Shown: piece after piece, positions 1-12,219 of the stretch | Layout of the letters: every line of letters starts with the position of its first letter | How positions within the stretch are numbered: the stretch's first letter is position 1 | From: Lingula anatina | Lineage: Eukaryota > Brachiopoda > Lingulata > Lingulida > Lingulidae | Assembly (NCBI RefSeq): GCF_001039355.2 | Contig: NW_019775746.1 | Coordinates: 305,496 to 369,495, forward strand | Direction: 5' to 3' | DNA: 64,000 nt | Notes under the pieces: model-generated | The model's database searches: none | Seen by the model: only the letters and a program-made list of their open reading frames with translations | Told to the model about the DNA's origin: nothing | Made by a program: the position numbers and the translations under genes

Positions 1-225
1 TTGATTAAGACTTGGTTGTTTTGCGTTATATTTCAGACTTGAAATGGTTTCAAATTAGCACCAGTGTGAACAGACGGCTGGGATGGCCAGAGTATAGCCA
101 CCTGCCAGGTGGGTGGTATAATATGTTGACCATATGCCAATGACCACAGTAAGATGACCATACTGTTGGGTAGGACAGAGACATATGTCTTGGCGTTGGG
201 ATGGGTGGGGGATTGGGTCGGGGGC

Positions 226-239
226 GGGGGGGGGGGGGG
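226..239. repeat. Poly-G run
   Basis: About 14 G in a row. It creates a Pro-rich frame on the minus strand that is not a gene. Confidence 0.9.
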
Positions 240-2130
240 AATCTGTGGGGTGGGAGGCCATAGTACTAATAAAGTCTCCTCCTTGAAAAGATCGTTTTGA
301 TTTAGACACACAAGGAAGACAGGTTTATAGATTGTAATTTTCTCAAGAGTTTTGGATAGGGTGTACTTTGATAAAGGAAAATGATTCAAATTCCAGGAAA
401 ATGCCTTTTTTGCCATATTAAGGTATCACACATTTTATGCCAGTTCTTTTAAGTAGATGGGCATAACTGCCCATTCAGCGTTTACACAAGTCTGACTGAA
501 TATAAATGCTTGTTCATTTTGCTTATATTTTTGTGCTTTTTTTGTTTTTAGATCATGATTTGGCGTGTGTAACAATAGGAAACAGCATTGTGCATCACAT
601 GTGAGAGGGAAATAATGTGAACAAATATAACTGATTTTGACTCTTTTAAGTGATAGTAATGAAATAGGAATAATAAAAAATTAATGAATGCGTTGATTAT
701 TATGGTGTAGGTAAATAGGTCATTATAAAAAAATGAACAAAAATGTATTTTTTATTTCCTTAGTCAGATCAAGTTTTGGAAGATAGAAAAAAATATTTAT
801 TATTTACACACCTCAGCTCCATACATGGCCCATCTAAACATTTCTTTCAACCAATGTTCAACCATATGACCTTATGTCTACAAGGTCAGAAGTTCATTTA
901 TGACTTTGAAGTTGGCCTTATTAATAATCCTTGCTGCCTTAATTTGTCATTATGATCTTGAAATCATTGTTGATGTCTTGTAATTTTTCATACGCCACAG
1001 GTAATTACTGTAGACATTGTACCAATGCTGTATTCATTTATCACTTTAGATCTTTAACTAAAGCTAATGTCTTATAAATTGTTGTTACACATGGGCACAA
1101 TAAATTACACTGGTGATCATAGTAAATAACAGGTAAACTAAATTTGACCTCAGCAGTTGCTCACTTGGGTAATTTTCAGTAGGTGAGAGTGAAATTACTA
1201 GTATTATATATGGCACCATATTCAACTGCCTTTGAGTGAATCAAAACATACAAATTGCTAGAGAACTGCCTTCCTTCCTACCTCTTCCTGGTGGTGGCTT
1301 TTTTCCTCTGTCCATTCTGCTCTTCCACCTCTCACCCTCCATTTCTCCATGTTAATATTCAAAAAAACTATGTGCCATTACTGGCAAATGAGAGAACATG
1401 AAGCGGGAAGTTTTGGTCCCAGAATGTCTTTTTTCTCCTTTTTGAAAGAAAAAGATCAAATATTGAGATGTTTTACTTACATGCACTATTAAGTTTTTTT
1501 ATTCACATTGATAGAAATATTACTGGCACTGAATTTACTTCTTATAAGACTCAGTCAGAAAATTTTCATTTATGATAGATCTGGATCTGTCATAACTGAA
1601 AAATTTCTGACTATCAAAACTGAGATCCAATGAAACTATTTTCACATTCATAAGACTTTGTAAAGAAAAAAAAAAAGAAACCAGAAAAAGAAAGAGAAAA
1701 AGGAAAAATATAGTAAAAGAAAACTTTCATATTAAACGTAACAGATGGAATGACACCTCTATCACCACTGTGAGGAAATCCAGCTGTAAAACTTGACCAA
1801 GACATGAAAGGTTTTATTCTTGGAGGAGAGGGATAATTCAGAGGAGACGGTAATTAACTAATGTCCCTGTCTCCAACCTTGGCAACTTGATAGCTTGTAG
1901 AGCAATGGTGTCTTTGTACTATTGTAGTAGTTAAAATGCCCCACAAGAAGGAGTTCTCAATTTAAATGTTAATACTAACACTTAACATTTTCCCAACTAG
2001 ATCTTAGTGTGCTGGCATCTTCATTATGATTTGGTAGGGCCATGCCATTAAAATCTGGATATCGATTTTGTCTTAGTCAAAGAGCTGAAAAAAATTAACC
2101 AAATAAGATTGTCATCCTAAGAACTGTTTA

Positions 2131-2132
<2 letters not shown>
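240..2132. other. Gene-free, AT-rich stretch
   Basis: CpG-poor unique sequence; no gene, RNA or transposon recognised. Confidence 0.5.
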
Positions 2133-2182
<50 letters not shown>

Positions 2183-2196
2183 CATGTGTGTGTGTT
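2133..2196. repeat. (TG)n microsatellite
   Basis: About 20 TG units, then CG/CA-containing units, then more TG. Confidence 0.95.
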
Positions 2197-2769
2197 TATG
2201 CGCCGTTACATCATGTAAACATAAATGCATACATGCATGTTTTTCACCATCTTAAACAAGACCAAGATTCGCCACTTGATAATCCAGTTAGAAACCTGCA
2301 TTAATATAATCTGTAATTGAATTTTTGGTAAGTCTTACTCTATTGTATAATAGCTACTGTTGTAGTAAAATTTGCAGCTTTTCTCTTATATGAAAGCAGG
2401 ATTCCCCTATTTTACATAATACAAAAATTGGGATGATTATCTTTTGGAATACCTTGAAGACCAAATATGCCCTGGTCCTCTCATTTTCTTTAGTAAAATC
2501 CTGGATCTACAAGTGCTAATGATTCTGAATAGAATATTAAGGATAAATTAATGCAGTAGCACATGTTAACTGGGAGCGGGTGGCTATTTATAGATTCCAT
2601 TAGGAATTCTGGACAAAATTGTTATTGTAATTTTACTGTAGCTGCTTGGAAACTTAAAGACTCTCATTAATTCTAAAAGCTCACCTTGTGATGATGTAAT
2701 GTCCCTATCTTGTCACAGACTTTAAATGGCTTATTTACAAATGTAGAATGTAATCTTCTGCTTGGCTAA

Positions 2770-2800
2770 ACAAACTGACAAGTTGATTGACAAGGGCCTT
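2770..2800. promoter_or_regulatory. Pbx/Meis-like composite site
   Basis: TGACA at 2776 is followed by TGATTGACA at 2784-2792, close to the TGATTGACAG composite recognised by Pbx-Meis dimers. It is embedded in a complex unique segment (about 2550-2860) that might be a conserved element. Confidence 0.3.
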
Positions 2801-3199
2801 CTCAGTGAGAAACGAGTTCTTAGTTGGTCTTTTTACGCAGGGTTATTCAAGCATTGGGGTAGGGATACATGTTATTCTCTTATAGGTGCTCTCTCCCTAT
2901 GCTATAATGTATTGTTATTCAGTACATTGTCTGGTTAGAGTTAAACAATCCCTCCCTCTCGCCATTGTTATTGTATGCTGACTGTTGTCTCATACACAGC
3001 AACCACCCACTGTCACTGTATTAACTGCTGTGGGGTGTGGAGGACATGAAAGGTATAGAGGTTTGAAAAGACGTGTTTCTCATTCATCCTTCCCCATGTT
3101 GATTCCTATCTATTGTCACCCGTCCTTGGAGATAGGGATCATTTATAACAGCCAATCCACCTGTGTTTGTTGGGGCTGGGCTAACAGCACGTAATCTGC

Positions 3200-3620
3200 A
3201 CTGTGATTTCAATTAACTGCAAGGTAATTGTATCTGTGTTGATGTTGAGGACTCCCTGTGCGTAGAGAAGAGGTGGTCGGCTCATCTCTCTGTGTTTACG
3301 TTATCAGTGCGATCTGGAGGGGAATATAAGAGGGAGGGGACAATGGAGGGGTATTAACCTTCCATTAAGGTGGAGAAGCTTTGATGGGATTTCATTCCCC
3401 TGTGGTGGGGGAAGGGTTATGAACACTGCGGAATGAAAGGATGAACCTCCCGTCTGTAGATAGAATCTTTGACAGGATTTCATTACCGTTGGTCGGTTCA
3501 GTGTCATGAACACCCAACAACAAATTATTTGTGTTGATTGAATCGCAAATAGTTCACTCACACATTGTGCGAGCAAATCATGCCGTGTGAATGGACACGA
3601 ATAAAGAGGTCTCCTTGCAA
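3200..3620. promoter_or_regulatory. CpG-retaining island with an internal ~88-bp duplication
   Basis: About 13 CpG occur in 420 bp. Inside it GGGATTTCATTCCCCTG (about 3387) and AGGATTTCATTACCGTTGG (about 3475) start two diverged copies, each ending ATGAACAC (3418 and 3506). The minus-strand 90-codon frame over it shows the same duplication and no known domain. Candidate enhancer. Confidence 0.33.
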
Positions 3621-5011
3621 GATGTCTTTAAGCCAGAGACTTCATGGACCCATTGAAAGACTGGAGATAAGTTGTGATCATAGTAACTGGAAGAAAAATT
3701 GACTAATTATGTCAAGATGGTTTAAGTTACGTAACTATTTACATTCATTGATGAAACGATTCAGTTGTGACTAGGTACTTCTTCAAAGATGAGAAAGGGA
3801 TATGTGTCAGGAGTAAGTGACAGCATTAATTTACTGGTGTAAATTTATCCATGAACAAGGATAAAAAACGTGTCTACATGTTGTATGAAGTGATATTTAT
3901 TTTAGACAGTAACCAGTGACAGTGAGGAAAAAGGCTGTATAGTTTTGTGGTTAACAGGAAGCCTTAGTTGTCTTTTTAAAAGAATGTGGTAGAAAAACAT
4001 TGTGTATAGGTTAGTCTTTGTGGTTTTTAAGGGTAAATATTCTACCTCTTCTGCCAATGCACGTAGTGTTGTTGTATTTTAAAATGTCTTGGTCAAGAAA
4101 GTATTTTTTGTTTTAAGATTAAATATTTCCTTCATCACGACTAGTTATTTATTTGTTGTGTTTTACTTTGTTTACTTCTTCATCAAAATAAGATATATAA
4201 TATCTCTAAATCTAACAAAATCTACATTGATAATTGAAATTTCTGAAGCAAATTGGATAATTGTTAAATGGTGTCAGAAAGGTACACAGCTACGTCATTT
4301 GCAGAAGGCACTCCCCTTGTAATGTCTATGAAATACACTGTACTCACAATACCAGAATTGCTTAAACAGATAACCCAAATTACTCTTCCCAATCAGAAAG
4401 TTCTTTTTCCTGAAACACTGTAGTATGTTTTTTATTATAAGAAAATCAACCCAACCATTATATAATCATGTTCATATTTCCTCCTAATTTGTTTCCAAAA
4501 CAACATATAGTGGCACAAGTTTACATGGAAGATTATTTTAAATACAATCCTTCTTGTCTCTTTATTCATTATTACAACAAGCACAGTTAAAGGAAGTTCA
4601 ATTATATGTTACTTATTCATTTTGGAGAAAATGATGGTTATTAAGTTGTGGCCTAATTCACCTGTGCTCTGTACAGTTACAATGACCTGTGATGGGAAAT
4701 TCTCCTGTCAAACAAGTTTTCATTTGTCCACTTATCATTCTCTTTTTTCTCTCTCTATCTCTTTGTTGTCTACATGTTTATATATCATAACAGTAAGGAG
4801 GCAGATAGAATACCAGACTGTCTTTGTTATTGAATTAGTATGGAAAACTGTAGGTGTGATAACAAGGTGTTGAACCAAGAAATAATGGCAACACAGAATA
4901 AAGGAGTCTAATGGTAATTGTTCTGAAACTTGATGTAATTATGGGGTAGGGCTGTAGGGGAGGGGGGGGGAGAGGACAGTGTGTGGCGAGGCAGGGCGTG
5001 GGGGGGGGGGG

Positions 5012-5673
5012 GGAGAGAAAGTGCAGGCAAGGAGTTGTAACTCCTTGGTGCAGGTATTTTTCCTTGAGATGTACTATTTTTGCCATGTATGTCAAAAGAT
5101 AACTTTTATTTTATTTCCTTTTTTTTGGAATTTTCAAATTTCTAAAAATACAAGTTTTATCATGCATATTTCCATTTCTATAACCAAAACAGAAATCCAT
5201 TCCACAATAAGTTCAGGTAGAGGAGTAATTGCTTGTGGGGGAGGGGAAAAAGCCTTGGTGCAAGAGAAAGAAAGAAAGAAAGAACAGAGGAAGGTATTTA
5301 GCCTCCACATAATTGATTAATTTTCCCCTAAGGAGTGTAAGGCAGAGAGAGAGAGAACAGTGGCTGGGGAGTGAAGTCTACCTGTAATTGATTAATTTTC
5401 TGTCTCCCCAACACCTCAATTAGTGACCAGCAGGGTGGACAGGTGACCACTGTCTCTGGTTGATGTCTGTCACTCAACAGGAATTAATGGGATGGTCTGG
5501 GTATATGTGTGTGTGTGTGGGAAGGGGTATATGTAGTCTGTGTGTGTGTCTGTTTGTGTGTATGTGTGTGTGGGTATATGTATTCTGTGTATGTGTGTGT
5601 CTGTCTGTCTGTGTGTGTGTGTGTGTGTGTATGTGTGATATATGTATTCTGTGTATGTGTGTGTGTGTCTGTC

Positions 5674-5706
<33 letters not shown>

Positions 5707-5714
5707 TATATGTG

Positions 5715-5756
<42 letters not shown>

Positions 5757-5848
5757 TATATGTATTCTGTGTGTGTGTGTGTGTCTGTCTGTCTGTGTGT
5801 GTGTATGTGTGATATATGTGTTCTGTGTGTGTGTGTGTGTGTATGTGT
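5012..5848. repeat. Left copy of an 859-bp tandem duplication ending at an N gap
   Basis: From GGAGAGAAAGTGCAGGCAAG onward the sequence repeats 859 bases to the right at 5871. About 490 bp before the TG tracts differ by only about three bases. The copy ends in long TG/CTGT microsatellite and then 14 N. Confidence 0.9.
5500..5848. repeat. Compound (TG)n/(CTGT)n/TATG microsatellite, left copy
   Basis: TG runs are broken by TATGTGTGATATATGTATTC units of about 60-70 bp, so there is a higher-order repeat as well as the dinucleotide. Confidence 0.95.
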
Positions 5849-5862
5849 NNNNNNNNNNNNNN
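5849..5862. other. Assembly gap (14 N)
   Basis: A run of N sits between a TG microsatellite and the start of the second duplicate copy. Confidence 0.99.
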
Positions 5863-5870
5863 GGGGGAGG

Positions 5871-6468
5871 GGAGAGAAAGTGCAGGCAAGGAGTTGTAAC
5901 TCCTTGGTGCAGGTATTTTTCCTTGAGATGTACTATTTTTGCCATGTATGTCAAAAGATAACTTTTATTTTATTTCCTTTTTTTTGGAATTTTCAAATTT
6001 CTAAAAATACAAGTTTTATCATACATATTTCCATTTCTATAACTAAAACAGAAATCCATTCCACAATAAGTTCAGGTAGAGGAGTAATTGCTTGTGGGGG
6101 AGGGGAAAAAGCCTTGGTGCAAGAGAAAGAAAGAAAGAAAGAACAGAGGAAGGTATTTAGCCTCCACATAATTGATTAATTTTTCCCTAAGGAGTGTAAG
6201 GCAGAGAGAGAGAGAACAGTGGCTGGGGAGTGAAGTCTACCTGTAATTGATTAATTTTCTGTCTCCCCAACACCTCAATTAGTGACCAGCAGGGTGGACA
6301 GGTGACCACTGTCTCTGGTTGATGTCTGTCACTCAACAGGAATTAATGGGATGGTCTGGGTATATGTGTGTGTGTGTGGGAAGGGGTATATGTAGTCTGT
6401 GTGTGTGTCTGTTTGTGTGTATGTGTGTGTGGGTATATGTATTCTGTGTGTATGTGTGTGTGTCTGTC

Positions 6469-6511
<43 letters not shown>

Positions 6512-6519
6512 TATGTGTG

Positions 6520-6561
<42 letters not shown>

Positions 6562-6569
6562 TATATGTG

Positions 6570-6608
<39 letters not shown>

Positions 6609-6630
6609 TGTGTGTGTGTGTGTGTGTGTT
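5871..6630. repeat. Right copy of the 859-bp duplication
   Basis: It is almost identical to 5012-5770, including the AAAGAAAGAAAGAAAGAACA tract and the TG/CTGT microsatellite, then runs into unique sequence (TTGAGAAATATGAAGG). Near identity across a gap suggests a false duplication from two haplotypes or a repeat-length misassembly. Confidence 0.85.
6360..6630. repeat. Compound (TG)n/(CTGT)n microsatellite, right copy
   Basis: Same structure as the left copy with different run lengths. Confidence 0.95.
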
Positions 6631-6639
6631 GAGAAATAT

Positions 6640-7440
6640 GAAGGACCTGGAGGTCTCCCATCAATGGTGATAAATATGATTTCTTGTATGTGTATGAGAT
6701 ATTACGGAATGGAAAAATAACATCAACTAACAATGACCAGAGGGAGTAGTAAAATATTTCTTCTAAATTTTATTTGCATTTTCTAATAGTTTTGTCCTCT
6801 TCTGGCTTTCATGTTTTAATATGCAACAATGGCAACAAGTCTCTTTCTTATTTTGTAAAAAATTTAATGACTTAGCAGATAGACATTAATTTACTTTTAT
6901 ATTTTTAGACTGATCGTTCATTCATATTCCCATGTTTCTTTTACTTTCAACTTACATTGATAATATTTGTCATCAAACAATTTTTAAAAAAATGGTCAGT
7001 ACATGGTCATTTTGATGTAGTCTCTTTGCAGAAATGTAAATTTTAAATATATCAAAAATATTATTGAATAAAATCTGATTTATATATTTTCAGAATTCCA
7101 CCTCAGATAAATGTCATCACTGAAATTGGTGTGGTCAGTGGATGGTCAGTGTGGTGTGGTCCCTGCTGGTGGCCGCCACTGGACACCCCTGACCATTGTA
7201 TACAGGGTGGGTATCAATTATCAGGAATGATGGTTATCTAAAATTAGTCATTGTTGAGGTCGTCCACTGATCTCCAGTTGATTGCTTCCTGCTGGGATGT
7301 GGAGGTTTCTGAGTTAAACATGTGTCAATCACAGAGAGCCTCTTTAACAGCTTAGGGGGCAGCTGTAGAATTTCATGACTCTCTGTCTGTAGTGTATTGG
7401 AGCCCCCTGTGCAGCTTGTGTTGTGTTCCTACTACATGTT
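6640..7440. other. Gene-free stretch
   Basis: AT-rich, then a richer part at about 7120-7200 with repeated GGTCAGTG words. No gene recognised. Confidence 0.45.
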
Positions 7441-7605
7441 GATAGACATATTTTCTGACAGTCTTCCCAATTGTCTTATTTTATTCATCCCTAATCTTTG
7501 ACTGTCTTTCAACAGAATAATTAATTAGATGCCTATCAATGTAAACTTGAAAAATTCTGACCGTTTCCAGAAGACCCAGAAGATGGCCTCAATCTGCCCC
7601 TGGTT
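7440..7605. mobile_element. Short dispersed repeat, copy 1 (diverged)
   Basis: It shares TATTTTCTGACAGTCTTCC, GACTGTCTTTCAACAGAA, ATCAATGTAAACTTGAAAA and CAGAAGACC, in the same order, with 38328-38470. The ends are poorly kept, finishing near CTGCCCCTGG. Confidence 0.5.
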
Positions 7606-7789
7606 TTTCACTTTTTGGGGGGTTAAGGATCCAGTTGTAGGGTACATATGTTAGGGCAAATAAATTTGCCAAAGGGTTAGATTCTGTATCCACGATTTTG
7701 ATTTAAAGAAAGGAAGGATGGTGCTGGTGTTGGTGCTGGAAAGGCCTGGTGCTGTGACTGCCAGTGTCCCATAAGATACATGTATATAT

Positions 7790-8042
7790 GAGACCATTCC
7801 CAGAGCCTATCGTACTAACTTTGGATCGATCTATTTCCAAGGGGATTCTCGCTAAAATTGCTATCAAGTTAAAATGTCTCGCACGCCCACTGAAGCTGTT
7901 AGAGGTAATTAACTATCGTTTAGCGGCTTCAGTAGGCGTGCCAGACATGTAAGCCATTTAAGCTACAAGCAATTTAGCTAAAAAACCCTTGGAGATGGGT
8001 CAATCCAGTTAGATGGATCTATAGGCATGGGAACCCAGTCTA
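7790..8042. mobile_element. Foldback MITE, family A copy 1
   Basis: The left arm (ATTCCCAGAGCC...GGATCGATCTATTTCC) pairs with the right arm (GGATCTATAGGCATGGGAAC). The centre GCACGCCCACTGAAGCTGTT pairs with GCGGCTTCAGTAGGCGTGCC around GGTAATTAACTATCG. The same core and arms occur at 19116-19576. The short plus-strand frame over it is not a gene. Confidence 0.75.
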
Positions 8043-8519
8043 TGATTCCTTGCTTAATTAATGTTTGCCATGGATTGAAAACATCTTTATTCTTTTTGAT
8101 TTATAAGCTGATTGCCCTTCCTCATCTTTTACTGCAATTTTGTTATAAAGACTGCAGAACCTGCAAAATGTATTTGTTATAGAGTTGTGGATTCTTTTTT
8201 AAGTCATTAGTGGTTAAGTAGTTATGTAGAAATAAATTATTATATATTGGTATGTGCTGAATTTAAATTCTGTGAAAAGCTGGTCAAACTCTTTCAAGGT
8301 GACATATATTATTTGTTAATTGAATGTAGATCTGCCTTTCAGTTTAGAAGGATATGGAAAATCGTACGTTAATCTTCTTTTTATTCTAATGATTTTTCAC
8401 ATTAATGGCTTTAAATATTTGAAAGACTTTAAAAGGATACCTTTCTCAATCTGTGTTTAATCATAAAAAGGAAAAATATGTTCCTAGGTACAATTACTTC
8501 ATTAAACAACCATTCTAGT

Positions 8520-9330
8520 ACGTATATTGTGGTATCCTCATCTGAGGTGAAACGTCTTTATTGTCGATGCTGTCTCACTGCTGTGGTTTCGCTATGCTGA
8601 AATACTCATGAGAGTGCGATGAAGGAAGTCATTCAAGATCAAAGCATCTCGTGGTGTTTATTAACTTTGATGACACAATCTCGCTAATGCTTGACCCAAA
8701 CTAAGGAGCCTAGATTGAAATAGACAGACATGATAACTTGTGAGATTTCTTCTGTTGACTTAATATAGACCTCGCCGCCATTTTGTAATGCTGCGCCACT
8801 GATTCGTTCACGCTAAACCAGCGAGGTTAGGGCAGCTGCGTCTGTTGTTAGTATATCTGTTCTAGATTATAAATGATTTATGTAATCAATTTGTTATCAC
8901 ATTTCTCCATTTGATCTTTACGTTGTGCCAAGCAGTTGGTATGCCCTTCATAAAGCGATCCCAGTTTGTGGCTGCCATTTTTGACATAAAATAATGAAAA
9001 GGCACCGCAGTATATATCGACAATGAATGTGCGTAATTGTTACTTACAGCGTAATTTGGGAGTTGCATTTTGGCAATTATCATTTTGAACAAGACTTATT
9101 GTCTCAGGTTATTAAGAAGTAAAAACCGAGTTGAACTGTGGAGCAGAGATGTGGATTTTTTATCTGTTTCTCTTGCACAACTCGCTAACCGCAATACCAT
9201 ATTAGGAAGTGGGTTGCCAATGGCAACCAACACCAGGTCACTTGGTTTCATTAACCTAGACGATAGAATTGCTTACAATTGCGGTGCGTTCTGTCAGAAG
9301 GTTATCAGCCCCAACCGTTAGAATGCAGCA
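8520..9330. promoter_or_regulatory. CpG-retaining island with YY1 site and X-box
   Basis: This is the longest CpG-rich block in the left half. It carries GCCGCCATTTTG (YY1-type) at 8774-8785 and an X-box at 9213-9227. On the minus strand a short frame starting at 9092 (MFKMIIAKMQLPNYA) ends exactly at a GTAAGTAA donor at 9047, a weak hint of a minus-strand first exon. Promoter or enhancer; function inferred. Confidence 0.38.
9213..9227. promoter_or_regulatory. RFX X-box
   Basis: GTTGCCAATGGCAAC is a full consensus X-box with a 3-base spacer. Confidence 0.55.
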
Positions 9331-10273
9331 TTTTACGGCCTGGAGCCATTTTTTTTTTTTTTTTTGGTGTGATTGTTTTTTACAGTATGAGGAAAAATGT
9401 TATGCTTGTTATGGGAGAGAAAAACTTCAAAGAGATAATTTACATCAGTATGTAAATGAATTCATAACTAGTATATTTTTACATGAGATCAGTAATTGTA
9501 TATTTTTACCTTTTCAACTTAGGTTAGCTTTGACTGAAAGGAAAAGGTAAACCTTAACTACCAAGGATACAAAAACACCCCTTTTCATATTAATAAAAAG
9601 GCACAATGCAATTTTTATTTTTTATTGTATAATCTTCTATTTGATAGTTTTTAGAATGAATCAAGTTAAGAACTGTTGCACAGAATACAGTTTGTTCAAA
9701 GTGAATGATTCTTTCAGAAAGTTTTCTTTCCTGTGATGAGCAGTCCTTCCATTGTTGCCTAACTCATTCCTCCCAGTTGTGAAGTCCACTTGGAGGTATT
9801 GCCTAACTAGGAAGGAAGAGCTGTGCATACAGACAATGGTAATAGTCACAGATATAACTTTGATATTTGTAACATGGTAATGTTTACATTGGGGATAAAA
9901 TAATCATGTTTCATGCTTACATAGGGGTTAAAAGACGGGTTGCCTTCCTGTTAATTGAAAGTAGAATGAAATGATTTTTTTAAAATGGTCAAATAAAAGT
10001 AATAATATTGTAATTGAAATGCAAGGGGGCTTATTGATGTAACAGTTACAAACAATGACCTATATTACATGTTGTGTAATGTATTATGTCTTCTAAGAAA
10101 AAGAAAATTCAGAGCTTGTTGACGAGGGTTATAGAAGACTGCCAGAAGTCCCCTCGGGTGACTTCACAGTGCCATAAAGAGGGAATTTTGTTTTGATTCA
10201 ATTAAATCACTGCTGTCCTGTTGTCAGCACTGGCGTTTTTAATGCTCCACTTCAAGCAGTTGTTGTTTTTTAG

Positions 10274-10413
10274 CCACCAAAAAGAAGAAGCAGCAGCATG
10301 GCTTGCTTGCTCACACTGCTTTATCACGGGAGGCAGGAGATTATCTGGTCCAGTTCACCCTGTTCATAACTCGGATCACTTCTGCCCTGGTTTTAGCTGC
10401 GTTCACATCAGGA
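10274..10413 (+). other. Exon-like segment bounded by good splice signals
   Basis: The plus strand has TTGTTGTTTTTTAG ending at 10273 and a GTAAGT donor at 10414, giving a 140-base segment. Two of the three frames are open across it. Neither peptide (one contains KKKKQQHGLLAH, the other SGPVHPVHNSDHFCPGF) is recognised. Two open frames weaken the coding case; it may simply be a GC-richer conserved element. Confidence 0.18.
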
Positions 10414-10779
10414 GTAAGTAGGAGTATATTATTAATTTTATAATACAATATGATTTCAAATTAAGTGTTAACCAGCTCAATGGGGCTTCTATGTAAATTC
10501 TCTGTGAACACATCTACAGAATATTTACTTGTCAGGTACTCGACAGTTGGAAATCCATGACTCAAATTTTCCTGGCTCAATTTTTTTTGTGGGTGACCAC
10601 AGCTTTAAGGATCAGATGAGGTTTTGTTTTCTTGGTTCATTGGCTTTAAATCAATTCTATCTGAAGCTGACTTGGCTTTATTTGATAAACACAAAGTATA
10701 AAGCAATATTCAACAACTTACAGGAAAAAAAAAATAAAATAACTGACGTCAAAAAGTTGAACTGAAAAAAAAAAAATCC

Positions 10780-11470
10780 TAAGAGTAAGCCGGATCAGGG
10801 CCAGCATGATTTATGGCAAGTGTGAACCTGCCCTCAGAGCACTCGCTGTAGCTTGTGCTGGATTACTCCTTGCAAGTTTGCCTGGGAGCAAAGCTGTCAG
10901 AATCAGGTTTGTAACATTACAACAAGTTTGAAAACACAGGTTGTCCAAACATCAAGGAGCGTAAAAAAATGCGATATCAATAACGGCCTGAACCTGGTGA
11001 CTCGTATGAGTAAAAGTCATGTGTAACTTGGTACAGCTTGCTCGCAGCCGTGCACTAATTTTTTGGGAATGTGCGGCATGTTGCCAGCGCAGAAACTAAA
11101 TCCACTCGCGCTGTTTGTACTAGTGCGATAGTGTTTTCATAATAACGAGCCAGTTCTATGATCCTGCAATTTCATTATCCAGACAGATGTAATAGCAAGT
11201 AATTACAATGTCACTTGTGTTTCCTTTTTATTTTTACTGACAAAGATTCCCATCAAAGGGCAACAAAATGTTTTTTAAAAGTTTATAAAAAAGAATAGGA
11301 ACATGTGTATACTCCGGTTATTGTTAGTGGAATTTATCACTTCTTCCGGGGAGTAAATTAGAATTAGATCCTTCCTTAACTCAATTGATGACAACACTAG
11401 CGTGACCTATGCTTCCTTTTTAAAAGCTTGTTTCTACAAGTATGTATATCGTTATTTATAAATACATTTT
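10780..11470. promoter_or_regulatory. CpG-retaining island, candidate enhancer
   Basis: CpG is frequent between about 10790 and 11160 (GAGCGTAAAAAAATGCGA, GCTCGCAGCCGTGC, ACTCGCGCTG and others) and thins to the right. The sequence is unique and complex with no coherent reading frame. Confidence 0.3.
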
Positions 11471-11950
11471 CTATCTCAGGTTACTAGCAGTTTTTTTCCT
11501 GCCATGGAAGAAACGGGATTGCAGCTTTCTGTCCAATCACGTAGTAGGTGAGAACTGGAGAAAATATTTGGAAGTTGCCTTCTTATAACTTTTTATGAAA
11601 TTTTGGAGTGGAGAAGAGCAAATATGCTTACAGATGAATGCGAATGATTCATTTGGTCAGATATGATTTTTTTTTCAATTTGAAGGACAAATGAGGGAAC
11701 AGAGAAACACAGACAAAAGAACAAATGGACAGAATAAACAAATAAACAAATAAGCAAGCAAACAAATCAAACCTGAGTTGCAAAATGTCGGTCTCTGCTT
11801 TTTACTCATCAACAGTATACTGATGGAATTAATTCGATAAGTTACAATTTGCACCACCTTTATATGGGACAGAAACGTGAATACACATCCAGAGATGGGC
11901 ACATGTACATGCATTCATGCACATGCTTAAATACACACATGCATGTACAC

Positions 11951-11975
11951 GCACACACACACACACACACACACA
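11951..11975. repeat. (CA)n microsatellite
   Basis: About 12 CA units. Confidence 0.9.
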
Positions 11976-12219
11976 TTCCACTTCTCAGTATCTTCAATGA
12001 TCCATTCTTAATCATAGCAATTGCATTTAATCAGCACAATCTTCGTTTTAGGTGAAATTGGGTATCAGTATTTCCACTTGGTTGCCTTGCATAACATCCT
12101 GGCCACTAACAGCACAAAAGAAGGTTACAGCGGCAACTAGCTTAGAAAGGACACCCGAGATCCTAGATAGCAGACTCCTCTTATCTCACTTGCCAAGTAT
12201 AGATGAACTTTAACAATTT

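Noticed and set aside
5460-6733. Cys/Val-rich (plus) and His/Thr-rich (minus) reading frames
   Set aside because: They are translations of TG/CA microsatellite in all frames, partly across N.
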